In this document: positions 18,901 through 28,458 of the stretch, piece by piece
How positions within the stretch are numbered: position 1 is the stretch's first letter
Layout of the letters: each line of letters begins with the position of its first letter
Origin: UBA7672 sp040398425
GTDB taxonomy: Bacteria > Pseudomonadota > Alphaproteobacteria > Caulobacterales > Hyphomonadaceae
Direction of reading: 5' to 3'
NCBI GenBank assembly: GCA_040398425.1
Contig: JBBATZ010000011.1
Location: forward strand, 1 to 64,000
DNA: 64,000 nt
Notes under the pieces: generated by a model
The model's input: only the letters and a program-made list of their open reading frames with translations
Database searches by the model: none
Told to the model about the DNA's origin: nothing
Translations under genes and position numbers: made by a program

Positions 18901-19468
18901 GCGCGTGCGGGCGGCGGAGAGCAATCTCGGTCTCGGCGACAAGCTGTCGACGGCGGCGGCGACGTACCTGTCGAAGCTGATGGCCTACAAGGACGAGTAT
19001 GAAGTCGCGCGGCTGTATACGCGTCCAGAGTACAAGCAGGCGGTGGAAGACCAGTTCGGCAAGGGCACGAAGCTGACCTTCCTGCTGGCGCCGCCGATGA
19101 TCTCTAAGAAGAACCACAAGGGCGAGCTGACCAAGACGTCGTTCGGCCCCTGGATGATGATGGGCTTCAAGATCCTCAAGAACCTGAAGGGTCTGCGCGG
19201 TGGCGCGTTCGACATCTTCGGCAAGACCGAAGAGCGGAAAATAGAGCAGCGGCTGCGCGATGAATATCTTGAGCGGCTGGAGAAGCTGTCATCCGGGCTG
19301 ACGGCCGAGAACCACGCGCTTGCTGTTGAGATTGCGACGATCCCTGACGAGATCCGCGGCTATGGCCATGTGAAGGAGAAGGCTGTCGCTGTTGCCGAGA
19401 AGAAGCTGGCGGCGCTGATGGCGAAGTGGAATGCCGGACCGGCTCCGCGGATGCAGGCGGCGGAATAG
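15995..19468 (+). CDS. Indolepyruvate ferredoxin oxidoreductase, fused alpha/beta
   Basis: A 1157-residue cytoplasmic enzyme joining the IorA and IorB parts. It oxidatively decarboxylates aryl- or branched 2-oxo acids to acyl-CoA, passing electrons to ferredoxin. Seen in order: the 2-oxoacid oxidoreductase alpha region; CSGCPHNTST (about 437) and GIGCHYMA near the TPP domain; GDGTYSHSGS (about 502); a ferredoxin-like cluster motif CEGCGDCSVKSNC (about 639); and the gamma/IorB domain from VVFTGVGGTGVTT (about 724). The start is TTG at 15995 with CGGAGG before it. The oxygen-tolerant fused form is common in proteobacteria. It is divergent from an Lrp regulator. Confidence 0.93.
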   Translation: MKHGSPVSGGISLDDKYLLEGGRAFMTGIQALVRLPLDRKRLDRKSGLNTAGFISGYRGSPLGGYDQQIRAAGKLMEAHDVKLWEGLNEDLGATAVWGSQQTHLFPGAKFDGVFGIWYGKAPGVDRTGDVFKHANMAGTDPKGGVLALCGDDPNSKSSTLASQSEFAMIDAEMPVLAPASIQEVLDYGMIGWELSRYSGLWVSMICLADTMDSGAVVEVGLQRYHTVRPTDFVIPEGGLGPRMGDTPLGKEARLRTLKIPAAQAFVRANGLDKALLTGKSKKLGVIVAGQAARDVYEALGAMGLAPEQAADLGVSIFKVAMPWPLEPTAIRDFCRGFERVLVIEHKRAIIEPQLKDILYHLPDAERPLVEGKKDRDGAPLLSDIASLSTADIATALVGRLPAGAHTSKAEAYFSKVRGAQQAVAGMNQINTRKPHFCSGCPHNTSTTLPEGSRALAGIGCHYMATFTPERRTDMHTQMGGEGTPWIGQSPFTDEKHVFVNLGDGTYSHSGSLAIRAAISGKVNATYKILYNDAVAMTGGQQVESGQTVPQIARQVEAEGVKTIVIVADDPTRYASVSDLPEGTRIFDRKKLEEVQIELRETPGVSVLIYDQVCATEKRRRIKRGKMEAPTKRVFINPSVCEGCGDCSVKSNCLSVEPVETEYGRKRQINQSTCNTDYSCIEGFCPSFVTVTGGDRKSDAERTPAAFDVSGLPTPVLPQLTHEAWNVVFTGVGGTGVTTVAAVLAMAAHVDGMASQTLDMTGLAQKGGPVLSHVRFALDPDDIKAGKTPPASADVIIACDLVVASSGDALVMFDKARTSVVANHDVTPTKEIIENRNVRFDPDLLTARVRSRAKSFAATNAEALAEHHFGDAIYTNMIMLGMAYQNGLIPISEAAIKEANRLNKVKVKENAAAFDLGRIAAVTPDAVQAAAPKRPEIEPLKLDELIARRAEMLKAYQNEAYADMYEARVARVRAAESNLGLGDKLSTAAATYLSKLMAYKDEYEVARLYTRPEYKQAVEDQFGKGTKLTFLLAPPMISKKNHKGELTKTSFGPWMMMGFKILKNLKGLRGGAFDIFGKTEERKIEQRLRDEYLERLEKLSSGLTAENHALAVEIATIPDEIRGYGHVKEKAVAVAEKKLAALMAKWNAGPAPRMQAAE

Positions 19469-19566
19469 CCACGGTTGTTGCCACCCATCTGTCAGCAACG
19501 ACTTCGCGCGCAATTGCACGAACTCTCCGGCGTGCCATGCTTGCTCGGGCAGACATGGAGGCGCGA

Positions 19567-19971
19567 ATGCATGCAGGCGGATGTCATTGCGGAGCAGTGC
19601 GGTATGAGGCGAGCATTCTGCCAGAGCGCCACTCCGTCTGCTGCTGCAGAGATTGCACGCGGACGGCCGGTGCGCCGATGGTCAGCTGGGCCATTTATCC
19701 GAAGGATGCGGTGAAGGTTATAAAGGGCGAGCCCAAGTCGCGCGCATCCTCAGATCATGCGGAGCGGTTCTTCTGCGGCGCATGCGGGACGGGCCTGTTC
19801 TATGTCAGCGAGACCTATCTTCCGGGCAAGATTGATGTCGCCAGTGCGACGCTGGATGATCCGGATGTAATCGGTCCACCCACAGCTGTGGTGCAGACAG
19901 CAGAGCGGATCGGCTGGGCGGCGGACATTCACACCTCGCCTGCGTTCCCGCGCTATCCGGGAATGGGCTAG
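19567..19971 (+). CDS. GFA/CENP-V family zinc protein
   Basis: A 134-residue Mss4-like fold protein of the family named after glutathione-dependent formaldehyde-activating enzyme. Zinc-binding cysteines are visible: GGCHCGAVRYE, VCCCRDCTRTAGAP and FFCGACGTGLFY. Most members are not proven formaldehyde enzymes, and the real pathway genes (fghA and class III ADH) lie 4-6 kb away. The start at 19567 has GGAGG 5 bases upstream; an in-frame ATG at 19555 is less well placed. Its stop codon overlaps that of the convergent SemiSWEET gene. Confidence 0.85.
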   Translation: MHAGGCHCGAVRYEASILPERHSVCCCRDCTRTAGAPMVSWAIYPKDAVKVIKGEPKSRASSDHAERFFCGACGTGLFYVSETYLPGKIDVASATLDDPDVIGPPTAVVQTAERIGWAADIHTSPAFPRYPGMG

Positions 19972-20243
19972 TTAGCGCCGTCGCCATACCTCAGGCGCAG
20001 CACGACGATGGCGATCGACAAGCACAGGCAGATCGCGTTGGACAGGGCTATCGGCCAAGAGCCGAGCAAGAAGCCGTAGGTTGTCCAAAGCAGGAACGCG
20101 GTGACGGTTACACCGAACATCTTGAGGGACACGCCTTCGGCTGACCGCTCCTTCAGGCTCTTGCCGATCTGAGGCAGGAAGCTGACCATCGAACACATGC
20201 CGGCAAATACGCCGACTATGTTGATGATCAGCTCTGGCTCCAC
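19968..20243 (-). CDS. SemiSWEET-type PQ-loop transporter
   Basis: A 91-residue, three-helix membrane protein with the signature FLPQIGKSLKERSAEGVSLKMF in the first bundle and helices TVTAFLLWTTYGFLLG and ALSNAICLCLSIAIVVL. SemiSWEETs dimerise to pass sugars or small solutes down a gradient. The start appears to be GTG at 20243, with no good Shine-Dalgarno. The length is typical. The stop overlaps that of the convergent GFA gene by four bases. Confidence 0.85.
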   Translation of the reverse strand: MEPELIINIVGVFAGMCSMVSFLPQIGKSLKERSAEGVSLKMFGVTVTAFLLWTTYGFLLGSWPIALSNAICLCLSIAIVVLRLRYGDGAN

Positions 20244-20250
20244 GTGGCGA

Positions 20251-20832
20251 CTACGCCGTCGCGGATTCGACAGGGTGGCCGACTTTCAGTTCAACACCGC
20301 GCATGGAGCGGGTTTCGGGCGTCGGGATACCGGAGGCCTTGTACGCCTTCATCAGCTCCGCCTTGCGCGCAGCAAGCTGTTCGCCGAGCGCCATCATGTC
20401 GACGCCAGCTTTCTTCGCCTGGGCGAAGATGCCATCGCGCTGCTCTTCTTCCTTCACGTGGTGCTTGATCTCTTCCGAGAGTACTTTGACCTTGGCGTCA
20501 TAAAAGTCCTCTTCCGGCGTGCCTGCAAGGAGTTCGCCGATCAGGACCTTTGCGCCGTCATGCTCGACATAGGCCTCGTCGAGCATGTCGTCTTCAACCT
20601 GGCCCTTAACGCCGGGATAGAAGATTTCTTCCTCGATGGTGGCGTGGATGGTGAGCCCCATGCAGATCTGCTGCGCGACTTTGGCCTTCGCGGATTTGCT
20701 TTTGGAATTCTCATATGTTGCAAACAGGTCTTCGACCTTGCGATGATCCGCCTTGAGTAGCGCTGCGGCGTCCATGGATTTGGCCTTGCCAGAGTTCGAT
20801 TTCGAACCGTTCGTTTTCTTCGCAGTAGCCAT
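20251..20832 (-). CDS. Hemerythrin HHE domain protein
   Basis: A 193-residue protein. The first 20 residues are Lys/Ser/Asn-rich. A hemerythrin-like four-helix bundle with diiron ligands follows: ADHRKVEDLF, IHATIEEEIFYP, EHDGAK and IKHHVKEEEQRD. Members bind oxygen or buffer iron and act in stress responses. A strong AGGAGGAG sits upstream of the ATG at 20832. The C-terminal 50 residues (LAARKAELMKAYKASGIPTPE) are common to soil alphaproteobacterial homologues. Confidence 0.88.
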   Translation of the reverse strand: MATAKKTNGSKSNSGKAKSMDAAALLKADHRKVEDLFATYENSKSKSAKAKVAQQICMGLTIHATIEEEIFYPGVKGQVEDDMLDEAYVEHDGAKVLIGELLAGTPEEDFYDAKVKVLSEEIKHHVKEEEQRDGIFAQAKKAGVDMMALGEQLAARKAELMKAYKASGIPTPETRSMRGVELKVGHPVESATA

Positions 20833-21013
20833 GTTTTTCTCCTCCTGATGCGCCTGATCACGGGCGCGGTTTCGCCATTCCAAGAACGGCTCACGGCTCT
20901 AGAACTCGCGACGGCGGCTTTCGGTGCAGCCCAGCACGAGATAATCAGCAGTTGCGGTGGGATCTCACGGGCGGGATGACAAGTTTCAGGTTTTGCGGGT
21001 AGTGCTCACCGTC

Positions 21014-22138
21014 ATGGAGACTTTCGACGCAGACGTGGTGGTGATTGGCGCAGGAGCTGTGGGGCTCAGCTGCGCGCGAGCGCTGGCGCTGAAGGGGCGG
21101 GACGTCCTGGTGCTGGAGGCGGCGGGGGCGATAGCCACGGAAACGTCTTCGCGCAATTCCGAGGTAATTCATGCGGGGCTCTACTATGCGACGGGCTCGC
21201 TGAAGGCGCGGTTGTGCGTGGAGGGACGGCGCAAGCTTTATGCGTACTGCGCGGCGCACGGGGTTGAGGCGCATCGCTGCGGGAAGCTGGTCGTCGCGGT
21301 CGACGATGGCGAGGCTGCGGCGACGCCGGCGCTGCTGAAGCGCGCGCTGGAGAACGGGGTTGAGGATATCCGGCTGATCGATGGCGCGGAGGCGCGGCGG
21401 CTGGAGCCGGCGCTCAGCCCCGAGGTGCGGGTGGCGATACATTCCGAAGCGAGCGGGCTGTTCGACAGCCACGCCTATTTCCTGGCGCTACAGGGGGAGT
21501 TCGAGGATCGCGGCGGGTCACTGGTGCTGAATTCGCCGGTGGTGCGTGGCGAGGTTGTGAAAAACGGCATCGCGATCGAGACGGGCGGCGAGAGCCCTGT
21601 GCGCGTTATCGCGCGGACGGTGGTGAACGCGGCGGGCCACAACGCGCTGCCGATGGCGCGCAGCATTGCAGGCGGACCGGCCTATGACGGCATGCGGATG
21701 CACTGGGTGAAGGGGTCATACTTCACGGCGAGTGGACGGGCGGCGTTCGCGCGACTGATCTATCCGATGCACAATCAGGCGACGCAGGGATTGCACCTCG
21801 CAATCGACCTGGGAGGGCGAACGCGGCTCGGCCCTGATGCTGAGTGGCTGTCGGATGAACTATCGCCGCCGTTTGACTATGTGGTGGATCCGGCGCGGGC
21901 CGTGCACTTCTACAATGAGGTGCGGCGATACTGGCCCGGACTGAAGGATGGCGCGTTGTCGCCCGACTACTCGGGCGTCCGGCCCAAGATCGTCGCCAAG
22001 GGCGAACCGAGCGCGGACTTCCTCATCGACGGGCCGGAGCGCCATGGCGTTGCGGGGCTGGTCAACCTGATCGGCATTGAAAGCCCGGGTCTTACGTCCT
22101 CGCTCGCGATTGGGGAGCTGGTGGCGTCGCTGGTTTGA
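21014..22138 (+). CDS. FAD-dependent oxidoreductase (LhgO/L2HGDH-like)
   Basis: A 374-residue DAO-fold flavoenzyme. The dinucleotide-binding motif VVVIGAGAVGLSCARALALKG is at the N-terminus. ETSSRNSEVIHAGLYY is characteristic of L-2-hydroxyglutarate oxidase/dehydrogenase-like enzymes, which oxidise L-2-hydroxyglutarate to 2-oxoglutarate. The C-terminus NLIGIESPGLTSSLAIGE also fits this group. The start at 21014 (METFDADVVVIG) is chosen because the preceding in-frame residues match nothing. A strong terminator follows about 110 bases later. Confidence 0.82.
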   Translation: METFDADVVVIGAGAVGLSCARALALKGRDVLVLEAAGAIATETSSRNSEVIHAGLYYATGSLKARLCVEGRRKLYAYCAAHGVEAHRCGKLVVAVDDGEAAATPALLKRALENGVEDIRLIDGAEARRLEPALSPEVRVAIHSEASGLFDSHAYFLALQGEFEDRGGSLVLNSPVVRGEVVKNGIAIETGGESPVRVIARTVVNAAGHNALPMARSIAGGPAYDGMRMHWVKGSYFTASGRAAFARLIYPMHNQATQGLHLAIDLGGRTRLGPDAEWLSDELSPPFDYVVDPARAVHFYNEVRRYWPGLKDGALSPDYSGVRPKIVAKGEPSADFLIDGPERHGVAGLVNLIGIESPGLTSSLAIGELVASLV

Positions 22139-22251
22139 GGCTGGCGCCAAAATGCCCCGAGCTAGCGACAATCCATTACACACGTCCCGCGCGCGACCTG
22201 AGATAAGCGAGCCGAGCAGGCCCGTCCCCCCAACCCAGGGTCTGGTCGGGT

Positions 22252-22280
22252 AAAGGCGCAGGGCAACCTGCGCCTTTTTT
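22252..22280 (+). terminator. Rho-independent terminator
   Basis: An 11-bp stem AAAGGCGCAGG/CCTGCGCCTTT with a GCAA tetraloop ends in a run of six T. It ends the FAD oxidoreductase transcript and insulates the tRNA gene downstream. Confidence 0.92.
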
Positions 22281-22397
22281 CGCGCGGCGCCGGCGAGCTT
22301 ACGGGGCTCAAACGACTGAGTTCAGGCGATTTTTGGGAGAGCTGCGGCGTGTCTTGCGCTGGCCGCAAGCCGCGCGTATACCGCGCGCCTCGACTTT

Positions 22398-22474
22398 GGT
22401 GGGATAGCTCAGCTGGTTAGAGCGCAGGACTCATAATCCTGAGGTCCCCGGTTCGATCCCGGGTCCCACTACCA
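22398..22474 (+). tRNA. tRNA with CAU anticodon (elongator Met or Ile2)
   Basis: A full cloverleaf of 77 bases with CCA encoded. The acceptor arms are GGTGGGA/TCCCACT (one G-T pair), the D arm is GCTC...GAGC, the anticodon arm is CAGGA-CTCATAA-TCCTG and the T arm is CCCGG-TTCGATC-CCGGG. The anticodon stem lacks the three G-C pairs of the initiator, so it is not fMet. The CTCATAAT loop also suits the lysidine-modified Ile2 tRNA; sequence alone does not settle this. Confidence 0.95.
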
Positions 22475-22519
22475 TCGTCGCCCGGGCGAACAATCAAACC
22501 GAAATTACGTATCACATGC

Positions 22520-22549
22520 AAGAAAACGGCCCGGATACTCTCCGGGCCG
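22520..22549 (-). terminator. Terminator of the H-NS-like gene
   Basis: On the minus strand CGGCCCGG and CCGGGCCG pair around a 7-base loop and are followed by TTTTC. It lies 25 bases beyond the stop of the H-NS-like gene. Confidence 0.8.
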
Positions 22550-22573
22550 CGTGATATTCATTCTGAGCGAACG

Positions 22574-22912
22574 CTATTTGACGAGGAATTTTTCCCGTTT
22601 CTCGCCTTTGCGTTCGAGCGTGCGCAGCCATTTCGGCGTCGGGCCGCGACCCGTATAGGTCTCGCCATTCGGGCCGACATACTTCGCCTTGAGCTTGATG
22701 CCCTTGTCCGAGCGCTGGCGGCGGCCGCCCTGGCCTTTGCCAACCAGCTCGTTGAGGCTGAATCCTTCAGCAACCGCAAGCTGTTTCAGCTTCTGCAGCG
22801 TCTCCTGACGGGCTTCGTCTTTCTTGCCCTGGATGGCGCGGTTCACGCGCGCCAGCAGTTCGTTGAGATCGGTAAGCGACAGTCCGTCGATGTTTGGCAG
22901 TTTCGCAGCCAT
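22574..22912 (-). CDS. H-NS family nucleoid-associated protein
   Basis: A 112-residue protein. The N-terminal coiled coil is at about residues 10-50 (LSLTDLNELLARVNRAI through ETLQKLKQLA). A short linker is followed by the H-NS C-terminal DNA-binding signature KYVGPNGETYTGRGPTPKWL. H-NS proteins bind AT-rich DNA and silence horizontally acquired genes. The ending RKGEKREKFLVK is basic. It is monocistronic with its own terminator, beside a tRNA gene, a site often used by integrative elements, but no integrase is seen. Confidence 0.88.
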   Translation of the reverse strand: MAAKLPNIDGLSLTDLNELLARVNRAIQGKKDEARQETLQKLKQLAVAEGFSLNELVGKGQGGRRQRSDKGIKLKAKYVGPNGETYTGRGPTPKWLRTLERKGEKREKFLVK

Positions 22913-23038
22913 ACGCAGCCCCTTGTATGTCTTAGTCTGGTTCAGCCCGGTCCCAACGCGAATCGCAACATACGGGGAGAACTCTAATGTCCAAACAATG
23001 ATCGTTCTCTGTGGCTGAATGTTAATTTTGAAGCGAAT

Positions 23039-23878
23039 TCAACTCAGACGATGCGCGTGCCACGCGATATGCTCTGATATAAATGTGGTAATGCAGAAAT
23101 AGCTATGATCATAGCCTTCCTGCCGCCGGAGCGTCAGTTTCTGACCTGCTTCCTGTGCAGCCGCTTCAAGCAGTTCAGGCTTCAGCTGTTCCAAGAGAAA
23201 CGGATCTGCAAGGCCCTGATCAATGAGGATGTCGTCGAAATAGCCGTGCGCGAGTCCTGACCGCACCAAGGCGCATGCGTCGTGGTTTAGCCATTTCGAA
23301 CGGTCGGGGCCGAGATATGCGGTGAACGCTTTCTCGCCCCACGGACAGTTCATAGGTGACACTATAGGCGCGAAGGCTGACACGGACCTGAAGAGTCCGC
23401 TGTGGCGGAATGCAAGCGTGAGGGCGCCGTGACCGCCCATCGAGTGGCCAGAGACGCCGAGACGGACGGGGTCGGCCGGAAAGTTCGCGCGGATTAGCGG
23501 GATCAGATCCTTTGTGATCCAGGATTCCATCTGGAAATGCGGGGCCCACGGCGCCTCTGTTGCGTCGATATAGAAGCCCGCTCCCTGGCCGAGATCATAG
23601 CCGGGATCATCCGCAACATTCTGTCCGCGCGGCGAGGTGTCGGGAGCGACGATGATCATACCGTGTTCGGCGGCGGCCAGGTATGCGCCGGCCTTGGTGG
23701 TGAAGTTGTCTTCGGTGCAGGTGAGCCCCGAAAGCCAGAGCAGCACGGGGAAGGGGCCGGGGCCCTCAGGCGAGAATACGCTGAAAGTCATCGGTGTGCC
23801 GGTGGCGGCGCTGTCATGCCTGCAATAGCGAAGTTCCCCGCCTGCAACGCGATGGGTCTTGATGGTGTCGAATGTCAT
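23039..23878 (-). CDS. fghA: S-formylglutathione hydrolase
   Basis: A 279-residue alpha/beta hydrolase that cleaves S-formylglutathione to formate and glutathione, the last step of glutathione-dependent formaldehyde detoxification. The nucleophile elbow is GHSMGGHGA near Ser147. The family marks LSGLTCTEDNFTTKAG and APDTSPRG are present, and the catalytic His is in YDHSYFCI. It lies on the same strand as the class III alcohol dehydrogenase that makes its substrate, with one unknown gene between, so a common transcript is likely. Confidence 0.95.
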   Translation of the reverse strand: MTFDTIKTHRVAGGELRYCRHDSAATGTPMTFSVFSPEGPGPFPVLLWLSGLTCTEDNFTTKAGAYLAAAEHGMIIVAPDTSPRGQNVADDPGYDLGQGAGFYIDATEAPWAPHFQMESWITKDLIPLIRANFPADPVRLGVSGHSMGGHGALTLAFRHSGLFRSVSAFAPIVSPMNCPWGEKAFTAYLGPDRSKWLNHDACALVRSGLAHGYFDDILIDQGLADPFLLEQLKPELLEAAAQEAGQKLTLRRQEGYDHSYFCITTFISEHIAWHAHRLS

Positions 23879-23962
23879 GCTTTTCCTACGACGACGGAAG
23901 GTTGTCCTTACGATCCGTTATCGCGACGGCCAGTGCAAACGGGAATTCCCGAGCGTCTCTGA

Positions 23963-24406
23963 TCAAGCGAAAGATCGACCTGCATCGTCATTGCGGTGGA
24001 CGACTTCCCATCGCCCGCGCGGTGATACCATCCAGACAGCGCCGTCAGAACCGCTCGCGTCGAACAGGCCGACGCCACGAGCCTGTGCCGCCTTCTTTGC
24101 ACGGTGAAGGGCGGGACCGCTTGAATCCCAGTCGAAACTTGCCTGCACGACGCTTTGCAAGAAACGATACTCGGCATTCTTCGAGGCGCCCGCGCTGTCG
24201 AGATCGTAAACACGGTGTGGATCGGCGCTTCCCGGGAAGCCTTGAGCCATGTCGCGCTGCCAGGCCTGAAGCGCAGGCGTGGCGCGTGCCGGATCGCTGG
24301 CGAGCGGCCCGTCCATCGGCCGGAACGCGCGACTGATCCAGTCGAGGAAATCGTACCGGTCGCGCGGGGCGGCGAACAGGTCGAAGGCGTAGAGATCATA
24401 GGCCAA
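23963..24406 (-). CDS. Hypothetical protein between formaldehyde genes
   Basis: A 147-residue soluble protein starting MAYDLYAFDLFAAPRDRYDFLDW, apparently from a TTG codon at 24406 with a weak Shine-Dalgarno. It has aromatic, acidic composition and no signal or membrane segment. The opening pattern M-x-YDLYxFD occurs in uncharacterised small bacterial proteins, but I cannot name a domain. Its place between class III ADH and fghA, same strand, 84 and 138 bases away, suggests co-transcription; a role in the pathway is inference. Confidence 0.6.
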   Translation of the reverse strand: MAYDLYAFDLFAAPRDRYDFLDWISRAFRPMDGPLASDPARATPALQAWQRDMAQGFPGSADPHRVYDLDSAGASKNAEYRFLQSVVQASFDWDSSGPALHRAKKAAQARGVGLFDASGSDGAVWMVSPRGRWEVVHRNDDAGRSFA

Positions 24407-24544
24407 GGGCGTAATCCGGCTTTGTGGGCGTTAACTTAGACCGCGCGGCCGTTAAGGCTTCGATACGGAGGTGATGTGGATTTAGCCGAAGGCAGGTTTT
24501 GCGCACGACTTGGTGCGCGTCATGTTGGCCAGACGAAAGGCGGT

Positions 24545-25654
<1,110 letters not shown>

Positions 25655-25802
25655 GGGCGTTCTCCTGCTCGACCGAGAGGTGCAGCGAGGCAGGCGGGCG
25701 GTCAAGGCGCTGAACAAATTTCTATGCGCCGAACAGCGGCGCCTCGCCCTTTACTCGGCTCTCGGGTTGGGGAAAGGCTTGGCGCCGGTTCGGAGATATT
25801 TC

Positions 25803-27095
25803 ATGCGTCTTTTGCTTGCCTGTGCCCTTTTTCTGTCCGCGTGCGCTTCGGCGCAGGCGCAACCGCGCAGCGCCGAGAAGGTGATGATGCAGACCGTCGT
25901 GGCGGAGCACGAGCGGTCGATTGCGCTGCTTGAAAAGCTGGTGAACCAGAATAGTGGGTCGCTGAATGTTGCGGGCGTGAAAGCGGTCGGCGACATGGTG
26001 CGGGCGGAGCTGGAGCCGCTGGGCTTCAAGGTCAGCTGGATCGACATGAGCGAGACGGCGCGTGGGGGGCACCTGATCGCGACGCATGCGGGCAAGGGCA
26101 AGAATGTCCTGTTGATCGGTCACATGGATACGGTGTTCGAGCCGGACAGCCCGTTCCAGAAGTTCGAGCGCCAGGGAACGCGGGCGACCGGACCTGGTAT
26201 TGGCGATGATAAAGGTGGCGTCGTGGTGATCATCGCGGCGTTGCGCGCGATGAAGGCGGCGGGCACGCTGAAGGACGCGAATGTCACGGTGATGCTGACG
26301 GGCGATGAGGAGCGCTCGGGCGAGCCCTTGTCGGTGGCGCGGCGCGACCTGATCGCGGCGGGCAAGGTAGCCGACTATGCCATCGAGTACGAGGAACTGA
26401 TTGTCGACGAGGGCAAAGACTTCGCGACTGTGGCGCGCCGCGGCGCGGCTGGCTGGACGCTGACGGCAGGCGGCAAGACGGGGCATTCCGGCGGCGTGTT
26501 CAACCAGACGATGGGGTATGGCGCGATTTACGAGATCACACGGATCCTCGATCGCTTCCGCGAGGAGCTGCGCGAGCCCAACCTGACTTACAATGTCGGC
26601 GTGATCGTCGGTGGGACGCCGGCGGTGATCGATGCCGAGGGCTTCCGGGTTTCGGGTTCGGGCAAGACGAACATCATTCCCGAGGCGGCCATCGCACGTG
26701 GCGACCTGCGCGCGCTGACGCCGGAACAGGAAGCGCGGGCGCGCGACAAGATGCAGGCGATCGTGAAGGAGCATCTGCCGCAGACGACCGCCACGCTGGT
26801 GTTCCCCGATGACGCCTACCCGTCAATGGCGCCCACCGAGGGCAACCGGGCGCTGCTGGCCAGGCTGAATTCGGTCAATCGCGATCTGGGCCTGCCGGAA
26901 ATGGCCGAGTGGGATCCAGCCAAGCGCGGTGCGGCAGACAGCAGTTTTGTGGCTGCCGATGTCGATATCATCGCGGGCATGGGTGCGGCGGGCGAAGGCT
27001 CGCATGCGGAGGGCGAGTCGATCGATCTCGACAGCCTGGTGCGCCAGGGCCAACGAAGCGCCCTGCTGATCTCACGGCTGAGCCTCGGTAAGTAA
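25803..27095 (+). CDS. M20 metallopeptidase (glutamate carboxypeptidase-like)
   Basis: A 430-residue exported peptidase similar to carboxypeptidase G2. The N-terminus MRLLLACALFLSACASAQAQ can be read as a lipobox (LSAC) or a cleaved signal. Zinc ligands are visible in LIGHMDTVFEP, GIGDDKGG and TGDEERSG, with the catalytic Glu in DEERS. The dimerisation domain sits mid-protein, and the last metal His is in GEGSHAEGE. Such enzymes remove C-terminal glutamate from folates or small peptides. CGGAGA precedes the ATG. Confidence 0.88.
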   Translation: MRLLLACALFLSACASAQAQPRSAEKVMMQTVVAEHERSIALLEKLVNQNSGSLNVAGVKAVGDMVRAELEPLGFKVSWIDMSETARGGHLIATHAGKGKNVLLIGHMDTVFEPDSPFQKFERQGTRATGPGIGDDKGGVVVIIAALRAMKAAGTLKDANVTVMLTGDEERSGEPLSVARRDLIAAGKVADYAIEYEELIVDEGKDFATVARRGAAGWTLTAGGKTGHSGGVFNQTMGYGAIYEITRILDRFREELREPNLTYNVGVIVGGTPAVIDAEGFRVSGSGKTNIIPEAAIARGDLRALTPEQEARARDKMQAIVKEHLPQTTATLVFPDDAYPSMAPTEGNRALLARLNSVNRDLGLPEMAEWDPAKRGAADSSFVAADVDIIAGMGAAGEGSHAEGESIDLDSLVRQGQRSALLISRLSLGK

Positions 27096-27169
27096 TCGGC
27101 GGAAAACGCGCCGCCTTACGCTACGGAGGGAATCGACGCGGACGTGGGAGCTCGGGTTAGACTGCGCGC

Positions 27170-28324
27170 ATGAAACCCACGAACCCATCCAAAAGTCCGT
27201 TCTACAATGAAGATCACGAGGCCTTTCGCGAGACTGTGCGAAGGTTCGTGGCGAAGGAGATCGAGCCCTTCGCCAATGATTGGGACGAGGCGGGGGACTT
27301 TCCGCGCGAGCTTTACAAGAAAGCCTCGGCCATCGGTCTGATGGGCATGGGCTTCCCGGAAGCATTCGGCGGGTATCCGGCGGATCAGTTCATGCGCATC
27401 GTCGCCTCGCAGGAACTGGCGCGGCATGGGTCGGGCGGGATCAATGCCAGCCTGATGAGCCATGGTATCGGTGCGCCGCCGATCGCTGTCGGCGCGCGGC
27501 CAGACGTACAGGCGCGGGTGCTGCCGCAGATCCTGGCGGGCGAGAAGATATCGGCGCTGGCGATCACCGAGCCAAATGGCGGCTCCGATGTCGCCGGCCT
27601 GCGTACGACTGCACGGCGCGATGGCGACCACTATGTCGTCAATGGCGAGAAGACGTTCATCACGTCCGGCATGCGCGCGGACTACATTACGACGGCGGTG
27701 CGTACCGGCGAAGGCGGCGCCGGCGGCGTCAGCATGTTGCTGATCCCGGGCGACACGCCGGGGCTGTCGCGGACGAAGCTGAAGAAAATGGGGTGGTGGG
27801 CTTCGGACACGGCAACACTGCACTTCGATAACTGCCGGGTGCCGGTGGAATACCTCATTGGGGAGGAAGGGCGCGGCTTCAATATCATTATGCGGAACTT
27901 CAACTCCGAGCGTATGGGGATGGCGGCGGGATGCGCGGCCTACGCCCGCGTGTGCGTGGATGAGGCGATGGCCTATGCGCAGCAGCGCGAGACGTTCGGC
28001 AAGCCGCTGTCGCAGCATCAGGTGATCCGCCACAAGCTGGTCGACATGACGCAGAAGGTGGTGGCGACGCAGTCGATGCTGGAACTGCTGGCCTGGCGGT
28101 TGGGGCAGGGCGAGAGCCCGGTCGCGGAAATCTGCATGCTGAAGAATCAGGCGACGCAGACGATGGCGTTCTGCGCGTCCGAGGCGGTGCAGATTTTCGG
28201 CGGGGCGGGATACATGCGCGGCGCCAAGGTGGAGCGCATCTATCGCGAGGTGAAGGTCAACGCGATCGGCGGTGGGGCGGAGGAGATCATGAAGGACCTC
28301 GCCAGCCGGCAGATGGGGCTGTGA
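27170..28324 (+). CDS. Acyl-CoA dehydrogenase
   Basis: A 384-residue FAD enzyme introducing the 2,3 double bond in acyl-CoAs. Domains are in usual order: the N-terminal helical region; the FAD/substrate middle domain (ALAITEPNGGSDVAG, VNGEKTFITSG); and the C-terminal bundle (ERMGMAAG, QRETFGKPLSQHQ, FGGAGYMRG). At the site where medium-chain enzymes carry the catalytic Glu (YEGT) this one reads IGGGAEEI, so the base is probably supplied elsewhere, as in isovaleryl- or long-chain-type enzymes. Substrate not assignable. Confidence 0.92.
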   Translation: MKPTNPSKSPFYNEDHEAFRETVRRFVAKEIEPFANDWDEAGDFPRELYKKASAIGLMGMGFPEAFGGYPADQFMRIVASQELARHGSGGINASLMSHGIGAPPIAVGARPDVQARVLPQILAGEKISALAITEPNGGSDVAGLRTTARRDGDHYVVNGEKTFITSGMRADYITTAVRTGEGGAGGVSMLLIPGDTPGLSRTKLKKMGWWASDTATLHFDNCRVPVEYLIGEEGRGFNIIMRNFNSERMGMAAGCAAYARVCVDEAMAYAQQRETFGKPLSQHQVIRHKLVDMTQKVVATQSMLELLAWRLGQGESPVAEICMLKNQATQTMAFCASEAVQIFGGAGYMRGAKVERIYREVKVNAIGGGAEEIMKDLASRQMGL

Positions 28325-28458
28325 GCCTGTCCGCGCCCTGCCTCGAGGAAAGCCGGCACACGCGGGTTTGACGTGCCTTTCATGCGTGTGACCCGTGTCA
28401 TGGGCGTGAAAACATGCGTAGATACTCGCAAGCTTATCCCTTTGAGGCTGGTCCTGAC

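Noticed and set aside
18050..19117. A 355-codon frame antisense to the indolepyruvate oxidoreductase
   Set aside because: Shadow of a conserved gene with repetitive Arg-rich composition.
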